Source of the DNA: Brevibacillus fortis
GTDB taxonomy: Bacteria > Bacillota > Bacilli > Brevibacillales > Brevibacillaceae
DNA: 64,000 bases
Direction: 5' to 3'
NCBI RefSeq assembly: GCF_003013395.1
Contig: NZ_PXZM01000029.1
Location: 62,001-126,000, forward strand
In this document: in pieces, positions 50,344-59,435 of the stretch
How the letters are laid out: every line of letters begins with the position of its first letter
Position numbering within the stretch: the first letter of the stretch is position 1
The notes under the pieces: generated by a model
Told to the model about the DNA's origin: nothing
The model's database searches: none
What the model saw: only the letters and a program-made list of their open reading frames with translations
Program-made: the position numbers and the translations under genes

Positions 50344-50391
50344 CGTATAAAAAAGCAGTTGCCTCAGTCGTACGTTGCTTGAGCACGTTGA

Positions 50392-50754
50392 TCAAATCAT
50401 TTGAGACCTGGACAGCGAATAAAACCTTCCGTCCACCATCCGAATTCCCAGATCGACGCAATATTCCAATCCTTGCGTCACTCCGTACAATATCCATTCG
50501 GAAGAACGGTGGTTGATATCAAAATCAGTGTAAAGGTCAGTGCCATCATTTCGGATCTCTTTGCGGTCCGTCACATCAAAAAGGCGTAGGACAAAAGGCA
50601 GTTCAGCAAACGGTATAGCAAACTTTCGCTCTATTTCTTGCTCGAACTCTTTCGTCATGCTCCACTCTGCCTGGATGGATTGCTCATCTTTCCAGGCAAT
50701 GCGTATACTCGGGCCTTCTACATCTGTGGACGATCGCGGGGGATTTGTCTCCAT
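50392..50754 (-). CDS. DUF4912-like protein
   Basis: 120 residues. SIRIAWKDEQSIQAEWSMT (~16-34) and LPFVLRLFDVTDRKEI (~51-66) followed by WILYGVTQGLEYCVDLGI (~87-104) fit the beta-sandwich DUF4912 pattern (sugar-binding-like fold). Function unknown. ATG 50754 with GGGAGCG upstream. Separated by its own terminator. Confidence 0.65.
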   Translation of the reverse strand: METNPPRSSTDVEGPSIRIAWKDEQSIQAEWSMTKEFEQEIERKFAIPFAELPFVLRLFDVTDRKEIRNDGTDLYTDFDINHRSSEWILYGVTQGLEYCVDLGIRMVDGRFYSLSRSQMI

Positions 50755-50866
50755 TCGCTCCCATCGTTCCTTTCTTTCATGTACTTGCTACCACTAAGTA
50801 TATTGGCTTTTCCGTCTATTATAGCACGGGGACATGCAAAGTGGAAACGCATCCAAGCCATAATTT

Positions 50867-51466
50867 TTAACGCCCAACTGCAAATGAATTTTCACCAACG
50901 TTTACATAAGAAGTGAATTTCTCGGATTTCATTTGAACTTGTACTTTATAAGTGCCGTATGCTTCGAGTTTAGTAGATACAAAAGGCTCAGAGAAATAGA
51001 AGCTGTTTGCATTTTGCGTGGAGTATTTCCACTCTTTCCCTTTGGATACTTCTTTGCCGTCTGGTCCGATCAACACGAGTTGCATGCGCAAATCTTTGGC
51101 TACAGGCGCGTCATCGACCTCTACGAACACGTTAAACGTACGCGGCACATTCTTGTCGCTGTATCCTTTGACAGGGTTGCTGAAAACGACGTTTTTATTA
51201 CGGGTCTGCTGAATCCCTTCGACCACAATAATATTCACGTTTGGCTTAATCACTTGCAATTTTCCTGATTGCTGATCGTAATCGGCGAAACCACCGAGCT
51301 TGTTCACTAATGTTCCTACCGATTCAGCCTTGGATGCAGGCATTTCACTCGCTACCGTTTCAGCGCCGAAAAATACGCGCATCGCACCCTCTCCCATCGC
51401 GGCAGTGCTCCCCACCCCTGCTGCTACAGTCAACGCCAACAAGGCCGATAACCATGCTTTTTTCAT
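50867..51466 (-). CDS. Secreted protein with possible vestigial stalk domain
   Basis: 199 residues. Signal peptide (~1-25, KKAWLSALLALTVAAGVGS). Residues ~48-75 (VGTLVNKLGGFADYDQQSGKLQVIKPNV) resemble the end of a copper-amine-oxidase N-terminal/stalk module. Residues 80-199 look like a single beta-sandwich with conserved Tyr/Phe. No catalytic motif. ATG 51466 after AGGAGG. Exported, function unknown. Confidence 0.7.
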   Translation of the reverse strand: MKKAWLSALLALTVAAGVGSTAAMGEGAMRVFFGAETVASEMPASKAESVGTLVNKLGGFADYDQQSGKLQVIKPNVNIIVVEGIQQTRNKNVVFSNPVKGYSDKNVPRTFNVFVEVDDAPVAKDLRMQLVLIGPDGKEVSKGKEWKYSTQNANSFYFSEPFVSTKLEAYGTYKVQVQMKSEKFTSYVNVGENSFAVGR

Positions 51467-51583
51467 GTCAATAATCCTCCTGTATGTGTGCGCGGCAGCG
51501 CTTGTTTTTCCGGAATTTCTTCTCTCTAGTTTATACGTTTGGAAAAGGAAATAGTTGTGCTGCCCTGATAAGTTTTTTCAACA

Positions 51584-51636
51584 ATATCCACATTATCCAC
51601 AAGCACAAAAAGCTTAGGAAGAAAGACTTATGCACA
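51584..51636 (+). other. Cluster of three DnaA boxes
   Basis: ATATCCACA (51584-51592, 8/9), directly abutting TTATCCACA (51593-51601, perfect), and TTATGCACA (51628-51636, fits TTATNCACA). All are in the same orientation in a 275-bp gap. No dnaA/dnaN genes are near, so it is not oriC. A DnaA-titrating or DnaA-regulated cluster is possible. Confidence 0.5.
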
Positions 51637-51694
51637 GAGATGTTAATAACTACTTCTGTACTCTTGACGAGAATATCCGTTGGGAAGGGCACAG

Positions 51695-51727
51695 AAAAAA
51701 GAGCGGCTATCAAGCCACTCTTTTTTT
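51695..51727 (-). terminator. Terminator of the dap operon
   Basis: Minus strand AAAAAAAGAGTGGC, loop, GCCGCTCTTTTTT. Confidence 0.9.
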
Positions 51728-51741
51728 GCTCCTGACACCTG

Positions 51742-52875
51742 CTACTCCTGTTGCGAAAGCCATGTAAAATACCGGGAGACCAGTCGTATAGCGACCTCGA
51801 TCGCGTCTTCGTTCGGCTCAATTTTGGAATGGTGCAAGCCGTATGGCGTCTGCACACCCAGCCAGAACAAAAATCCGGGAATTTCTTTCAAAAAGTAGCC
51901 GAAGTCTTCTCCTGTCATGGCTTCCTTGCAGGTGATGAGGGTTACATCTTCACATTGTTCCTGTACCCATTGCATGAAGTCTGTCGTTAGCTGCTCCTCG
52001 TTGTAAACCTGGCAGTAGCCAACACCATAGTCAATCGTAGCTTGGCACTCAAAGCCTGTTTCCACTCCCTTTACGAGAGATTCAATACGGCTCTTGACGA
52101 GTGCCATCGATTCCATCGAAAAGGTTCGGATGGTCCCTTCTAGCCTGGACTTCTCCGCGATGATGTTCTGCTTCGTCCCGCTCTCCAGCTTGCCAATCGT
52201 TACGACGGCAGAATCCAATGGATCAATATTGCGCGAAATAATCGATTGAAGCTGTGTCACCAGATGGCTTCCTGCAACCACCATGTCGTTCGCCTTATGC
52301 GGGAAGGCTGCATGCCCCCCTTTGCCAACCAAATCAATGTACAACTCAGAAGTGTTGGCAAACAGAATTCCAGGCTTCGTCGCAATATGACCAACTGGAT
52401 ATTCCGGCGCGATATGCAGGGCAAAAATAAAGTCCGGTCGCCACCCTGCAAACTCTTCACTTTCCATCATCGGCTCCGCACCGCCAGGACCTTCTTCTGC
52501 CGGTTGGAAGAGGAACAGCAAATCATCTGCTATCGGATGCTCGGTAAAATGCGTCAGGAGTCCAAGAGCAATTGCCATATGCATGTCATGCCCGCATGCA
52601 TGCATGTATCCTTCATGAAGCGAGGGAAACGGGTAGGACGTTTCCTCTGCGATCGGCAGGCCATCCATATCCGTCCGCCAGGCAATTAATCGTTTTGGCT
52701 CCAATCCTGCCAGCTTGACCAAAATGCCTGTCCGCCACGTTTTGATCTCGATTCGCTCATGGGGAAGCTTATTCAAATAATCGAGTAAGTATTGTTGCGT
52801 TTTCACTTCAGCGAAGCCTGGCTCCGGTATTTGGTGCAGGTCTCGGCGAATTTGTGTAAACAAGGAAGTCGTCAT
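51742..52875 (-). CDS. dapL: N-acetyldiaminopimelate deacetylase (M20 family)
   Basis: 377 residues. Metal-site segments: the [10 protein letters not shown] (~66-75) stretch, [16 protein letters not shown] (~91-106), [13 protein letters not shown] (~131-143) and GTIRTFS (~244). It removes acetyl from N-acetyl-LL-DAP to give LL-DAP for lysine and peptidoglycan. Third gene of dapH-aminotransferase-dapL, three bases after the aminotransferase stop. Annotations of M20 deacetylases are often generic, but this context makes DapL (YkuR) convincing. Confidence 0.9.
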   Translation of the reverse strand: MTTSLFTQIRRDLHQIPEPGFAEVKTQQYLLDYLNKLPHERIEIKTWRTGILVKLAGLEPKRLIAWRTDMDGLPIAEETSYPFPSLHEGYMHACGHDMHMAIALGLLTHFTEHPIADDLLFLFQPAEEGPGGAEPMMESEEFAGWRPDFIFALHIAPEYPVGHIATKPGILFANTSELYIDLVGKGGHAAFPHKANDMVVAGSHLVTQLQSIISRNIDPLDSAVVTIGKLESGTKQNIIAEKSRLEGTIRTFSMESMALVKSRIESLVKGVETGFECQATIDYGVGYCQVYNEEQLTTDFMQWVQEQCEDVTLITCKEAMTGEDFGYFLKEIPGFLFWLGVQTPYGLHHSKIEPNEDAIEVAIRLVSRYFTWLSQQE

Positions 52876-52878
52876 GGT

Positions 52879-54093
52879 CTACGTCTCCTTTTTCGTACCC
52901 GTTCTTGCTGTTAATTGCTCCTCGAACACAGCAAGGAAACGATCCACATCGGCTTTTGTCAACGTCAGTGGCGGAAGCAGACGAACAATCGTTTTCTGCG
53001 TCACGTCAACGAGAATTCCTTCGTCAAGCAATGCTTGCTGCAAGTGGCTTACCTCTTCTGGGGTCGAAGAGAGCGGAATTCCAACCATCATTCCTTTCCC
53101 GCGAAGGGATTGCAGCTGATCTGGAAGACGCTTTCGCAACGCATCCAATCCCGACCACAGGTACGCAATCACCTCTTCTACGTGAGCGGTGAAAGCTGGA
53201 TCAAGCAATTCGTCCAACACGACATTCCCCAGGGCAGCAGACAGTGGTGATGGTGCGAACGTCGTTCCGTGATCCCCCGGTTTGAACTGGTTCATCAGCT
53301 TTGGACCAGCGATGACACCGCCGAGCGGAAGCCCTCCCCCTATCCCTTTGGCAAAAAGGATAAGGTCTGGTGTTACGCCTGCATGCTCATAAGCAAACAG
53401 CTTTCCTGTTCTGCCCATTCCTGTCTGGATCTCGTCCATAACAAAGAGCATGCCTTCTTGTTCACAGATCGCAGCTACTTCTCGCAAGAACGCTTCCGTT
53501 AGCGGCACCACACCGCCCGAACCCAAGACTGGCTCCATGAGGACCGCAGCGGGCCTTGCTTCCTGGCAAATCGCTCGCAACCCTTCCGTGTCCTCCGCAT
53601 CCAGTTCATAAACAGGAAAAGCCGGCTGAGGAAAGTCTTGATAGACGTGAGCCTGCCTCGTCAAACGCACGGCTCCAAGTGTTCGACCGTGAAAGCTGTT
53701 GCGCAAAACAACGATGCCTTCACGACCTGCTCCCTCGTTCTTTGTCCATTTGTGAATCAGCTTGATCGCAGATTCTGTGGCCTCTGCACCCGAGTTGGTG
53801 AAAAACACTTTCCCACTGATGCTGTTCGCAACCAAACGCTCGGCCAAACGAATCGCCGGCTTGTTTAAAAATACATTGGAAATATGCAAGAAGCGCTCTC
53901 CCTGCTCACGCAGTGCCTGTACAATGCGCGGATGAGAATGCCCCAGAACGTTTACCGCGAGTCCGGTAAACAAGTCGAGATAGCTCTTTCCGTTCGTATC
54001 GTACAAGTAATTTCCTTCACCTTTTTCGATGGCAATCGGAAGTCTTTTGTAAGTGGAGACGATATATTGTTCATCGAGCGAACGCCAGTCCAT
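52879..54093 (-). CDS. Class-III aminotransferase in the acetyl-DAP operon (ArgD-like)
   Basis: 404 residues, ArgD/AcOAT family. TFTGLAVNVLGHSHP-type N-terminal segment (~42-57), FFTNSGAEATESAIK (~99-113), LRNSFHGRTLGA (~131-142), VMDEIQTGMGRTGKL (~217-231), PLP lysine in FAKGIGGGLPLGG (~247-259). In B. subtilis the acetyl-DAP step is done by PatA, a class I aminotransferase. Here an ArgD relative sits in the operon, so it probably transaminates N-acetyl-LL-2-amino-6-oxopimelate. It might also serve arginine synthesis. ATG 54093 follows GGGAGAG. Confidence 0.85.
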   Translation of the reverse strand: MDWRSLDEQYIVSTYKRLPIAIEKGEGNYLYDTNGKSYLDLFTGLAVNVLGHSHPRIVQALREQGERFLHISNVFLNKPAIRLAERLVANSISGKVFFTNSGAEATESAIKLIHKWTKNEGAGREGIVVLRNSFHGRTLGAVRLTRQAHVYQDFPQPAFPVYELDAEDTEGLRAICQEARPAAVLMEPVLGSGGVVPLTEAFLREVAAICEQEGMLFVMDEIQTGMGRTGKLFAYEHAGVTPDLILFAKGIGGGLPLGGVIAGPKLMNQFKPGDHGTTFAPSPLSAALGNVVLDELLDPAFTAHVEEVIAYLWSGLDALRKRLPDQLQSLRGKGMMVGIPLSSTPEEVSHLQQALLDEGILVDVTQKTIVRLLPPLTLTKADVDRFLAVFEEQLTARTGTKKET

Positions 54094-54107
54094 GTGCACT
54101 CTCTCCC

Positions 54108-54818
54108 TTACAACTGACGTAGCTCCTGCTTGATTTCTGTCTTGGAACGAGTTTTTTCATCGATTTGCTTGATTACGCGTGCAGGTGTTCCCGCAACTAC
54201 CACGTATGGAGGTACATCTTCAATCACGACAGCACCCGCTGCAACTACAGCACCTTTTCCTACGCGTACACCTTCCAGAATGACAGCATTTGCTCCGATG
54301 ACAACATCATCCTCGACAACAACTGGCTGTGCAGATGGCGGCTCGATAACGCCCGCGATAACCGATCCCGCGCCGATGTGGCAGTTTTTCCCGATGGTTC
54401 CACGTCCACCTACCACAACATTCATGTCGATCATTGTACCTTCACCGATGACTGCACCGATGTTAATGGAAGCACCCATCATGATGACCGCGTTGTTACC
54501 GATTGTCACTTGGTCACGAATAATTGCCCCCGGCTCAATACGAGCTTGAATCCCTTTAGTATCCAGCAACGGAATGGCGGAGTTGCGGCGATCGCTTTCT
54601 ACTACATAATCTTCAATTTTGTCTGCGTTAGCAGCGAGCGCTGGCTCAATCTCTTTCCACTCACCAAAAACAACACCCGTCGGGCCAGTAATGAAAGATT
54701 TGGAGCTCGCACCGAAGTCGATTCCCTCCAGATTCCCTTTCACATATACCTTTACCGGTGTTTTCTTTTCGCTTTTTTGAATAAACGCGATAATTTCGTT
54801 GGCATCCATCATGTTCAT
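54108..54818 (-). CDS. dapH: Tetrahydrodipicolinate N-acetyltransferase
   Basis: 236 residues. N-terminal helical domain (~1-90), then a left-handed beta-helix with hexapeptide repeats (~90-205: [28 protein letters not shown], ..., [15 protein letters not shown]). The size and N-terminal [11 protein letters not shown] are typical of DapH of the acetylase branch of lysine synthesis. ATG 54818 after GAGGAGGATG. First gene after the lysine riboswitch. Confidence 0.93.
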   Translation of the reverse strand: MNMMDANEIIAFIQKSEKKTPVKVYVKGNLEGIDFGASSKSFITGPTGVVFGEWKEIEPALAANADKIEDYVVESDRRNSAIPLLDTKGIQARIEPGAIIRDQVTIGNNAVIMMGASINIGAVIGEGTMIDMNVVVGGRGTIGKNCHIGAGSVIAGVIEPPSAQPVVVEDDVVIGANAVILEGVRVGKGAVVAAGAVVIEDVPPYVVVAGTPARVIKQIDEKTRSKTEIKQELRQL

Positions 54819-54856
54819 TGTTACATCCTCCTCAAAAATAGCAGCATGGTAAATCA

Positions 54857-55100
54857 AAAAAAGCAATGAGTGCATTCGCTATCTCATTGCTCTTGATACT
54901 ACACAAGCAAATCATAAATAGCGCTCCACAATAAGACACAGGTCCCTTGTGACAGGATGATCATTTTTCATGAGACACCCCAGCCTGTGCTACGTAGGGG
55001 CATAGCATAAGCTTCGGCGCTTTAGCCTTTCTTCCTTCTCCTGTCCCCTGACAGATTACGAAAAGGCTTACTCTTCTTCGGCGCACCTCTATTTAGAGTA
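54857..55100 (-). ncRNA. Lysine (L-box) riboswitch with terminator
   Basis: Minus strand. AAATAGAGGTGCGCCGAAG and AGTAAGCC (5' side), the GTCAGGGGACAGGAGAAGGAAGAAAGGC-type core (55029-55056), GCGCCGAAGC, GGTGTCTCATG, and TGGAGCGCTATTT closing P1 are the L-box landmarks. A terminator AGCAATGAG...CTCATTGCTTTTTTT follows (54857-54895). It regulates the dapH operon: lysine promotes termination. Element boundaries are approximate. Confidence 0.95.
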
Positions 55101-55163
55101 CATTATTCTAATTTTATTTAACTCTACCAAAATCAATGAAAGGTGGCAATAAGAAAAAAGTTA

Positions 55164-55192
55164 TTGACAACGATTCTCATTTTCATTATTTT
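55164..55192 (+). promoter_or_regulatory. Promoter of the flavodoxin gene, overlapped by Fur box 1
   Basis: TTGACA, 17 bp, TATTTT. The minus-strand Fur box TGAAAATGAGAATCGTTGTCA (given by position 55165-55185) matches the 21-bp Fur consensus at 18 positions and covers most of the promoter. Confidence 0.75.
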
Positions 55193-55199
55193 TATTGGT

Positions 55200-55218
55200 G
55201 AGAATGATACTCATTATC
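55200..55218 (+). promoter_or_regulatory. Fur box 2
   Basis: GAGAATGATACTCATTATC matches the 19-bp Fur core GATAATGATAATCATTATC at 17 of 19 positions. It lies between -10 and the ribosome site of the flavodoxin gene. Confidence 0.85.
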
Positions 55219-55239
55219 TAATTGGAGGTTTTACGTTTT

Positions 55240-55680
55240 ATGAGCATTTTGATGGTATACGCGAGCATGACAGGGAATACACAGGAAATTGCTGAAGCAA
55301 TTGCAGAAGGTATTCGTTCAACTGGTGCTGAGCTGGAGATAAAAGAAGTGATGGATGCGAGCGCAAAAGAACTCGAGGCTTATGACGGAATTCTTCTTGG
55401 CGCCTACACATGGGGCGATGGCGAACTGCCAGACGAATGCATGGATTTTTATGAGGAAATGAACGATATTGACCTCAGCGGGAAAAAGGTTGTCGCTTTT
55501 GGCTCTTGCGACTCCGCTTATGAGCATGTCGGTGCAGCTGTCGATATTTTGCTGAAAAAAGCGAGCGAGCGTGGCGCGGAAACGCCGATGGAAGGATTGA
55601 AAATCGAGCTTTCTCCTACTGCAAAAGAAGTGGAAACTTGCAAAGCATTTGGTGTATCGTTCGCTGAATTGCTCGGCTAA
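55240..55680 (+). CDS. Iron-regulated flavodoxin
   Basis: 146 residues, short-chain flavodoxin. The FMN phosphate loop S-M-T-G-N-T is at residues 9-14. Aromatic FMN-stacking loops are at GAYTWGDGELPDE (~52-64) and FGSCDSAYEHVGAAV (~86-100). It replaces ferredoxin as electron carrier when iron is scarce, like B. subtilis YkuN/YkuP, which are Fur-controlled. Two Fur boxes precede it. ATG 55240 with GGAGG 11 nt upstream. Adjacent to the dapH-dapL operon, as ykuN-P adjoins ykuQ-R (dapH/dapL) in Bacillus. Confidence 0.93.
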   Translation: MSILMVYASMTGNTQEIAEAIAEGIRSTGAELEIKEVMDASAKELEAYDGILLGAYTWGDGELPDECMDFYEEMNDIDLSGKKVVAFGSCDSAYEHVGAAVDILLKKASERGAETPMEGLKIELSPTAKEVETCKAFGVSFAELLG

Positions 55681-55748
55681 ATTGCATTTACCAAATACTC
55701 TGGCACATGATATACTATCAATCCAACTTTATTAGGAGGATTGATCTC

Positions 55749-56297
55749 ATGTCATTACATACAGATGAGATTCTATTACGGCCTCTCCACCAACAAGACG
55801 CAGCCGAGCTCCTAGAGCTTCGGCTGCGTAATCATGACTTTCTTCAACCATTTGAGCCGATCCGTCCCGCTTCTTTTTTGACCCTCGCAGGACAACAAGA
55901 GCAGATTTCACTAGCACAAAAAGATTTTGAACGTGGCACTGCCTATGCTTTTGGCGTGTTCTCCCGAGAATCCGAAAAGATGATTGGACGTGTAGCATTG
56001 TCTAATGTCGTACACGGCGCATGGCAAAATGCGACGATTGGCTACTTTATGGATCAGTCGTGCAATGGCAGGGGCTATACGACATCCGCAGTAAATCTCG
56101 CCCTTCTCTTTGCTTTAACAGATGCTGGACTGCACAGGGTGCAAGCTGCTGTCATGCCTCGCAATAAAGCTTCCATTCGGATTTTAGAAAAAAACCGTTT
56201 TCGCAAAGAAGGGCTTTCGTTACGCTATTTGCAAATTAACGGTGTATGGGAGGACCATCTCATCTACGCCATTACTGCTGAAGAGTGGTCTCATTAA
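55749..56297 (+). CDS. RimJ/RimL-type N-acetyltransferase
   Basis: 182 residues, GNAT. ILLRPLHQQDAAELLELR (~8-25), IGRVALSNVVHGAWQNATIGYFMDQSCNGRGYTTSAVNLAL (~78-118) and AAVMPRNKASIRILEKNRFRKEG (~132-154) are the Rim-type signatures. Likely acceptors are ribosomal protein N-termini or small amines. Ribosome site AGGAGGATTG. Its last 26 bp overlap the 3' end of the convergent ecsC-like gene. Confidence 0.87.
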   Translation: MSLHTDEILLRPLHQQDAAELLELRLRNHDFLQPFEPIRPASFLTLAGQQEQISLAQKDFERGTAYAFGVFSRESEKMIGRVALSNVVHGAWQNATIGYFMDQSCNGRGYTTSAVNLALLFALTDAGLHRVQAAVMPRNKASIRILEKNRFRKEGLSLRYLQINGVWEDHLIYAITAEEWSH

Positions 56298-57117
56298 TCT
56301 CCTCGCTCTTTTCGCTTTCACGTAGCCGCTCCAGGATGCGCCGTTTGCGATACAGCATCATCCCCGCTTCGGCGACATCCTGTACGGTTGAGCGGTTCAA
56401 ATAAGCTCCGAACAAAATACCCGCAATGGGCACCATTTGAAATAATTTTTTCCACCCAAAGTTTTCTGTGTACGTTACCACGACTTCACGCCATCCCTGC
56501 AATTGCGCCATCACCTCTCTCTGCGCATTTGGATCATCAAAGCGCGAGAGCTCAGTGAGTATCGCTTTTTTCCCTACGATGTCTGACGAGGCAAACTGCA
56601 AGCATTTGACGACAAACAGCCGCTCTCTCTTCTCTTCTGGTTGATAGCCATAGGCAAGAGCCATCTCTTGTAATACTTTGAGGGATGTCCCCATCAATAA
56701 CGGGATATCGATCGCGAGGGTAAAAATCCCTCCGAAGCCAGTCGTCGCACCTTGTACAGTGGCAAAATTCGCACGCGAATCCTTCAGCTCCATCGCAACA
56801 TCATTCATGATTGTAAGCGGCACAGCAGCCATCTCTTCCTTGCCAATAACAGGCGTGCCCTGTTCCTCTAACCGTTTGCGAAAGCGCTTGTAAATCGGTT
56901 CATCCTGCACCAAATAAGTTCCACCTGTCTCAAGAAAGGCTGCCATTTCATCTACGGCTTTTCCCAGCTTCTCTTGAACGAATGCAGGCGTAATCCGATC
57001 CAACAGAACAAAAGGAAGCCTGCCAAGCTTTTCCCAGAACCACAAGTCGTTCTGATCCTTCTCCCAAGCCTCCACTTCACGTAATGCTGTAACCAATGTC
57101 TCCTTAGACTCCCTCAA
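56272..57117 (-). CDS. EcsC-family protein
   Basis: 281 residues. LGRLPFVLLDRITPAFVQEKL (near 30-50), VQGATTGFGGIFTLAIDIPLLMGTSL (~120-145, hydrophobic) and the C-terminal IAGILFGAYLNRSTVQDVAEAG (~237-258) are EcsC family. B. subtilis EcsC is a non-ABC member of the ecs locus; here there is no ecsAB. The start is a TTG: AGGAGG abuts the first TTG (57126), so TTG 57117 at 9 nt is more likely. Confidence 0.78.
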   Translation of the reverse strand: MRESKETLVTALREVEAWEKDQNDLWFWEKLGRLPFVLLDRITPAFVQEKLGKAVDEMAAFLETGGTYLVQDEPIYKRFRKRLEEQGTPVIGKEEMAAVPLTIMNDVAMELKDSRANFATVQGATTGFGGIFTLAIDIPLLMGTSLKVLQEMALAYGYQPEEKRERLFVVKCLQFASSDIVGKKAILTELSRFDDPNAQREVMAQLQGWREVVVTYTENFGWKKLFQMVPIAGILFGAYLNRSTVQDVAEAGMMLYRKRRILERLRESEKSEEINETTLQQ

Positions 57118-57138
57118 ACCCAACAACCTCCTGGCAGC

Positions 57139-57333
57139 TCACACAGATTCTCCTCGCTTCCACTGACATTGGTTGCGCAAGATGGACTTGATATAGTCCT
57201 GCAACTCTTCTGACGTGGCGTGACAGACGAATTCTTTTTTATTTCTTACGATTCCTAGCTTCAAATGTTTCACTTGCTCTCCTTCAATCTGAAACCCGAA
57301 CTTTTCCAAGATCGCCTTCTGCTCATTTGTCAC
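57139..57333 (-). CDS. Small hypothetical protein, 64 aa
   Basis: 64 residues, charged, soluble. TNEQKAILEKFGFQIEGEQVKH at the start, one Cys, C-terminal NQCQWKRGE. No family recognised. GTG 57333 after GGAGGAAGTCCT. It is co-directional with EcsC, 21 nt upstream of it. Confidence 0.6.
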   Translation of the reverse strand: MTNEQKAILEKFGFQIEGEQVKHLKLGIVRNKKEFVCHATSEELQDYIKSILRNQCQWKRGESV

Positions 57334-57356
57334 AGGACTTCCTCCCCTTGTAGTGG

Positions 57357-57385
57357 AAAACCCCCATGCCAAATGCAAGGGGGTC
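57357..57385 (-). terminator. Terminator of the large secreted-protein gene
   Basis: Minus strand ACCCCC.TGC, loop, GCA.GGGGGTTTTCC. Confidence 0.85.
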
Positions 57386-57392
57386 TACCTAC

Positions 57393-59435
57393 CTACTTCA
57401 CTTCAATTGTAATCGTCAATGTTTCATTACGCTCATTTACATCGGTTTTCTTATTGTACTTTCTTTTCGAGTTGATAACCGTGCAGGTCTTGTTTGTGAG
57501 CGTATTCGTTACCTTGATCTTGTATTCTCCAGGCTTATCCGTATCGATATACTTTTTCAAATTCAGTGATTCAAGCCCGTCAGCATCGTCGCCATCACCT
57601 TTGCTTGGCTTGATGCTGGCGATCTTTTCCTCCCCGGAAAAGATCTCGATCCGATTTTCTGAGGAAATGGTACCGTTACTGTGCTTCCTACTGGCACCAA
57701 TACCGATTTCGCCATGTTTCCATTCAAATTTCGGCATATAGTAGGCCGTCTTTTCGCTCTTATCTCTGATCTTTTTGGACCCGACAAGCTCAGCATGGGT
57801 AGCGATCAGCTTTAGGTCTTCCCATTCTTCGAGATCATCGCCTGCGTTCACTGTAATTTTTTGTCCATCCCGGTATTCCTTGCCGCTCTCACTACGAAGA
57901 AGAAGTGGTGCACTTGACGGAGATACGCCTGTGTCACCCGGCTCACATGCTGGATACGACTTGATTGGAGGCAAATCTTCTATCACTTGAACGTAGCCGC
58001 ACCATACTTGCGCCGGGTCTCTTTTGCTATAGTAGTTGACTTTGTATCGCCCTGGCTTATAGCCGGACAACAGCAATGCTGTGTGATCCCAATTCAATTT
58101 GCTCTCGTCGACTATGACGTTATCAATCGCCCATACACCTGGCCCCTCATCATCATCTGCTTCGCTTCCATATTCGATGTGCTCGGCAGCAGTTGCCAGC
58201 CAGATCATATGAACAGGATTTTGATACAGCTTGACTGTATTATCAGAGGAATACAGGTTCATCTTTTCTACCCTCGGTGTTGATTGCTCGTTCTGCTTCA
58301 TCAACACATCCATCGTGACATTTCCACTAGCAGGGCCGCAGGCATTTGGTGCACCTGGAACTTGTATTTGAACCGTTGTCGCCGAAGTATCGCTCCACAA
58401 AGACGATGTCTCTTTTTGCACCGTAACAGGCTCAAAGGTAACCGTGATTGTGATTCCAGCCAGTCTCTCAGGAATATCCACCTCAAAATGTTGCGCGTCT
58501 GTCAAGGTTTGTCCTGTTCCGTTCACCGACCATCTTCCTGGGATTGGCGAATACAACGGAACCTTCCCTGGTGCTGCTGGAGCTGTAATTTTTTGATCTT
58601 GCGTCAGCTTTTGACCGCTTGTATCCGTTCCCATGTACAGCTCGGCAACGCCTACTTGAATCGTCGTCATCCAAGGTGACATGGTTGTATCGTCCGGAAC
58701 AAAGAGGAGCTCATACTGCCCCGTTAATAATGTACCCGTCGAAAATATTGTCGCAGGAACAGACCTCATCTCTGTACTCGTGGACTTATTTGTTAATTTC
58801 CATGTGCCCGGTACAGAACTGGTAAAGTCGTGTGAACCCATCGTTCCAAAAATGGCCGTTTGCCCGCCATTTGGTACTGGTTCTCCCTCTGCCTTTTCCC
58901 CATTAAATATGCTCGGGTAATTTTTGGCCTCTACCAGAAATCGCACATGCAATGTACTGCTCTTCCCTTTGGCATCCGTTACCATGAAGGTCAAAGTATG
59001 CGAGCCAGCAGACAGCTTTTCCGCTGGAATGGTAAACCGAGGTACTTGCCATTTGAAAGAAGTCTGTGACGAGGTATTTTCCGCTTGAAACTCCGTTAAC
59101 TCTACTCCATCCAATAAAACTTCCTTCCGATTGAGGTTAGTGCCAGTTCCATAAGTGGTCTGTATCACGTCAATATCAAGTGGCGTCTCTGGAGGAAGAA
59201 TAAACTCATCGTTCTTCACCCAGTTCCAACCATTTGAATCCAATCCTGCAACCTGATAATCGTTAAAGATAACCATATCGTGAACAGGCTGCTGCCGGAT
59301 CGGCTTAGATACTTGGCTGTTTTTTTTCATGGATGCTGTTGCCCCGGCCCCGATGGCTGTCGGCACTGACACACCTGACAAAAAGGTGCCAGTTGCCAAA
59401 CACACTAGAAGTGCTTTTACAACCCATTTTTTCAC
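57393..59435 (-). CDS. Large secreted multidomain beta-rich protein
   Basis: 680 residues. Signal peptide (~1-30, KKWVVKALLVCLATGTFLSG). The rest is a string of Ig-like/beta-sandwich domains with no repeat phrase shared between them. SAGSHTLTFMVTDAKGKSSTLHVRFLVE (~135-162) is a bacterial Ig-type strand pattern. Two cysteines (~366 and ~485-510 region) lie far apart. No anchor, SLH or enzyme motif. GTG 59435 is chosen for GGAGGACAATTC; the upstream frame is rejected. Possibly an adhesin or surface binding protein; unidentified. Confidence 0.72.
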   Translation of the reverse strand: MKKWVVKALLVCLATGTFLSGVSVPTAIGAGATASMKKNSQVSKPIRQQPVHDMVIFNDYQVAGLDSNGWNWVKNDEFILPPETPLDIDVIQTTYGTGTNLNRKEVLLDGVELTEFQAENTSSQTSFKWQVPRFTIPAEKLSAGSHTLTFMVTDAKGKSSTLHVRFLVEAKNYPSIFNGEKAEGEPVPNGGQTAIFGTMGSHDFTSSVPGTWKLTNKSTSTEMRSVPATIFSTGTLLTGQYELLFVPDDTTMSPWMTTIQVGVAELYMGTDTSGQKLTQDQKITAPAAPGKVPLYSPIPGRWSVNGTGQTLTDAQHFEVDIPERLAGITITVTFEPVTVQKETSSLWSDTSATTVQIQVPGAPNACGPASGNVTMDVLMKQNEQSTPRVEKMNLYSSDNTVKLYQNPVHMIWLATAAEHIEYGSEADDDEGPGVWAIDNVIVDESKLNWDHTALLLSGYKPGRYKVNYYSKRDPAQVWCGYVQVIEDLPPIKSYPACEPGDTGVSPSSAPLLLRSESGKEYRDGQKITVNAGDDLEEWEDLKLIATHAELVGSKKIRDKSEKTAYYMPKFEWKHGEIGIGASRKHSNGTISSENRIEIFSGEEKIASIKPSKGDGDDADGLESLNLKKYIDTDKPGEYKIKVTNTLTNKTCTVINSKRKYNKKTDVNERNETLTITIEVK

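Noticed and set aside
51584-51636. Replication origin
   Set aside because: Only three DnaA boxes, no AT-rich unwinding element evident and no dnaA/dnaN/rpmH nearby.
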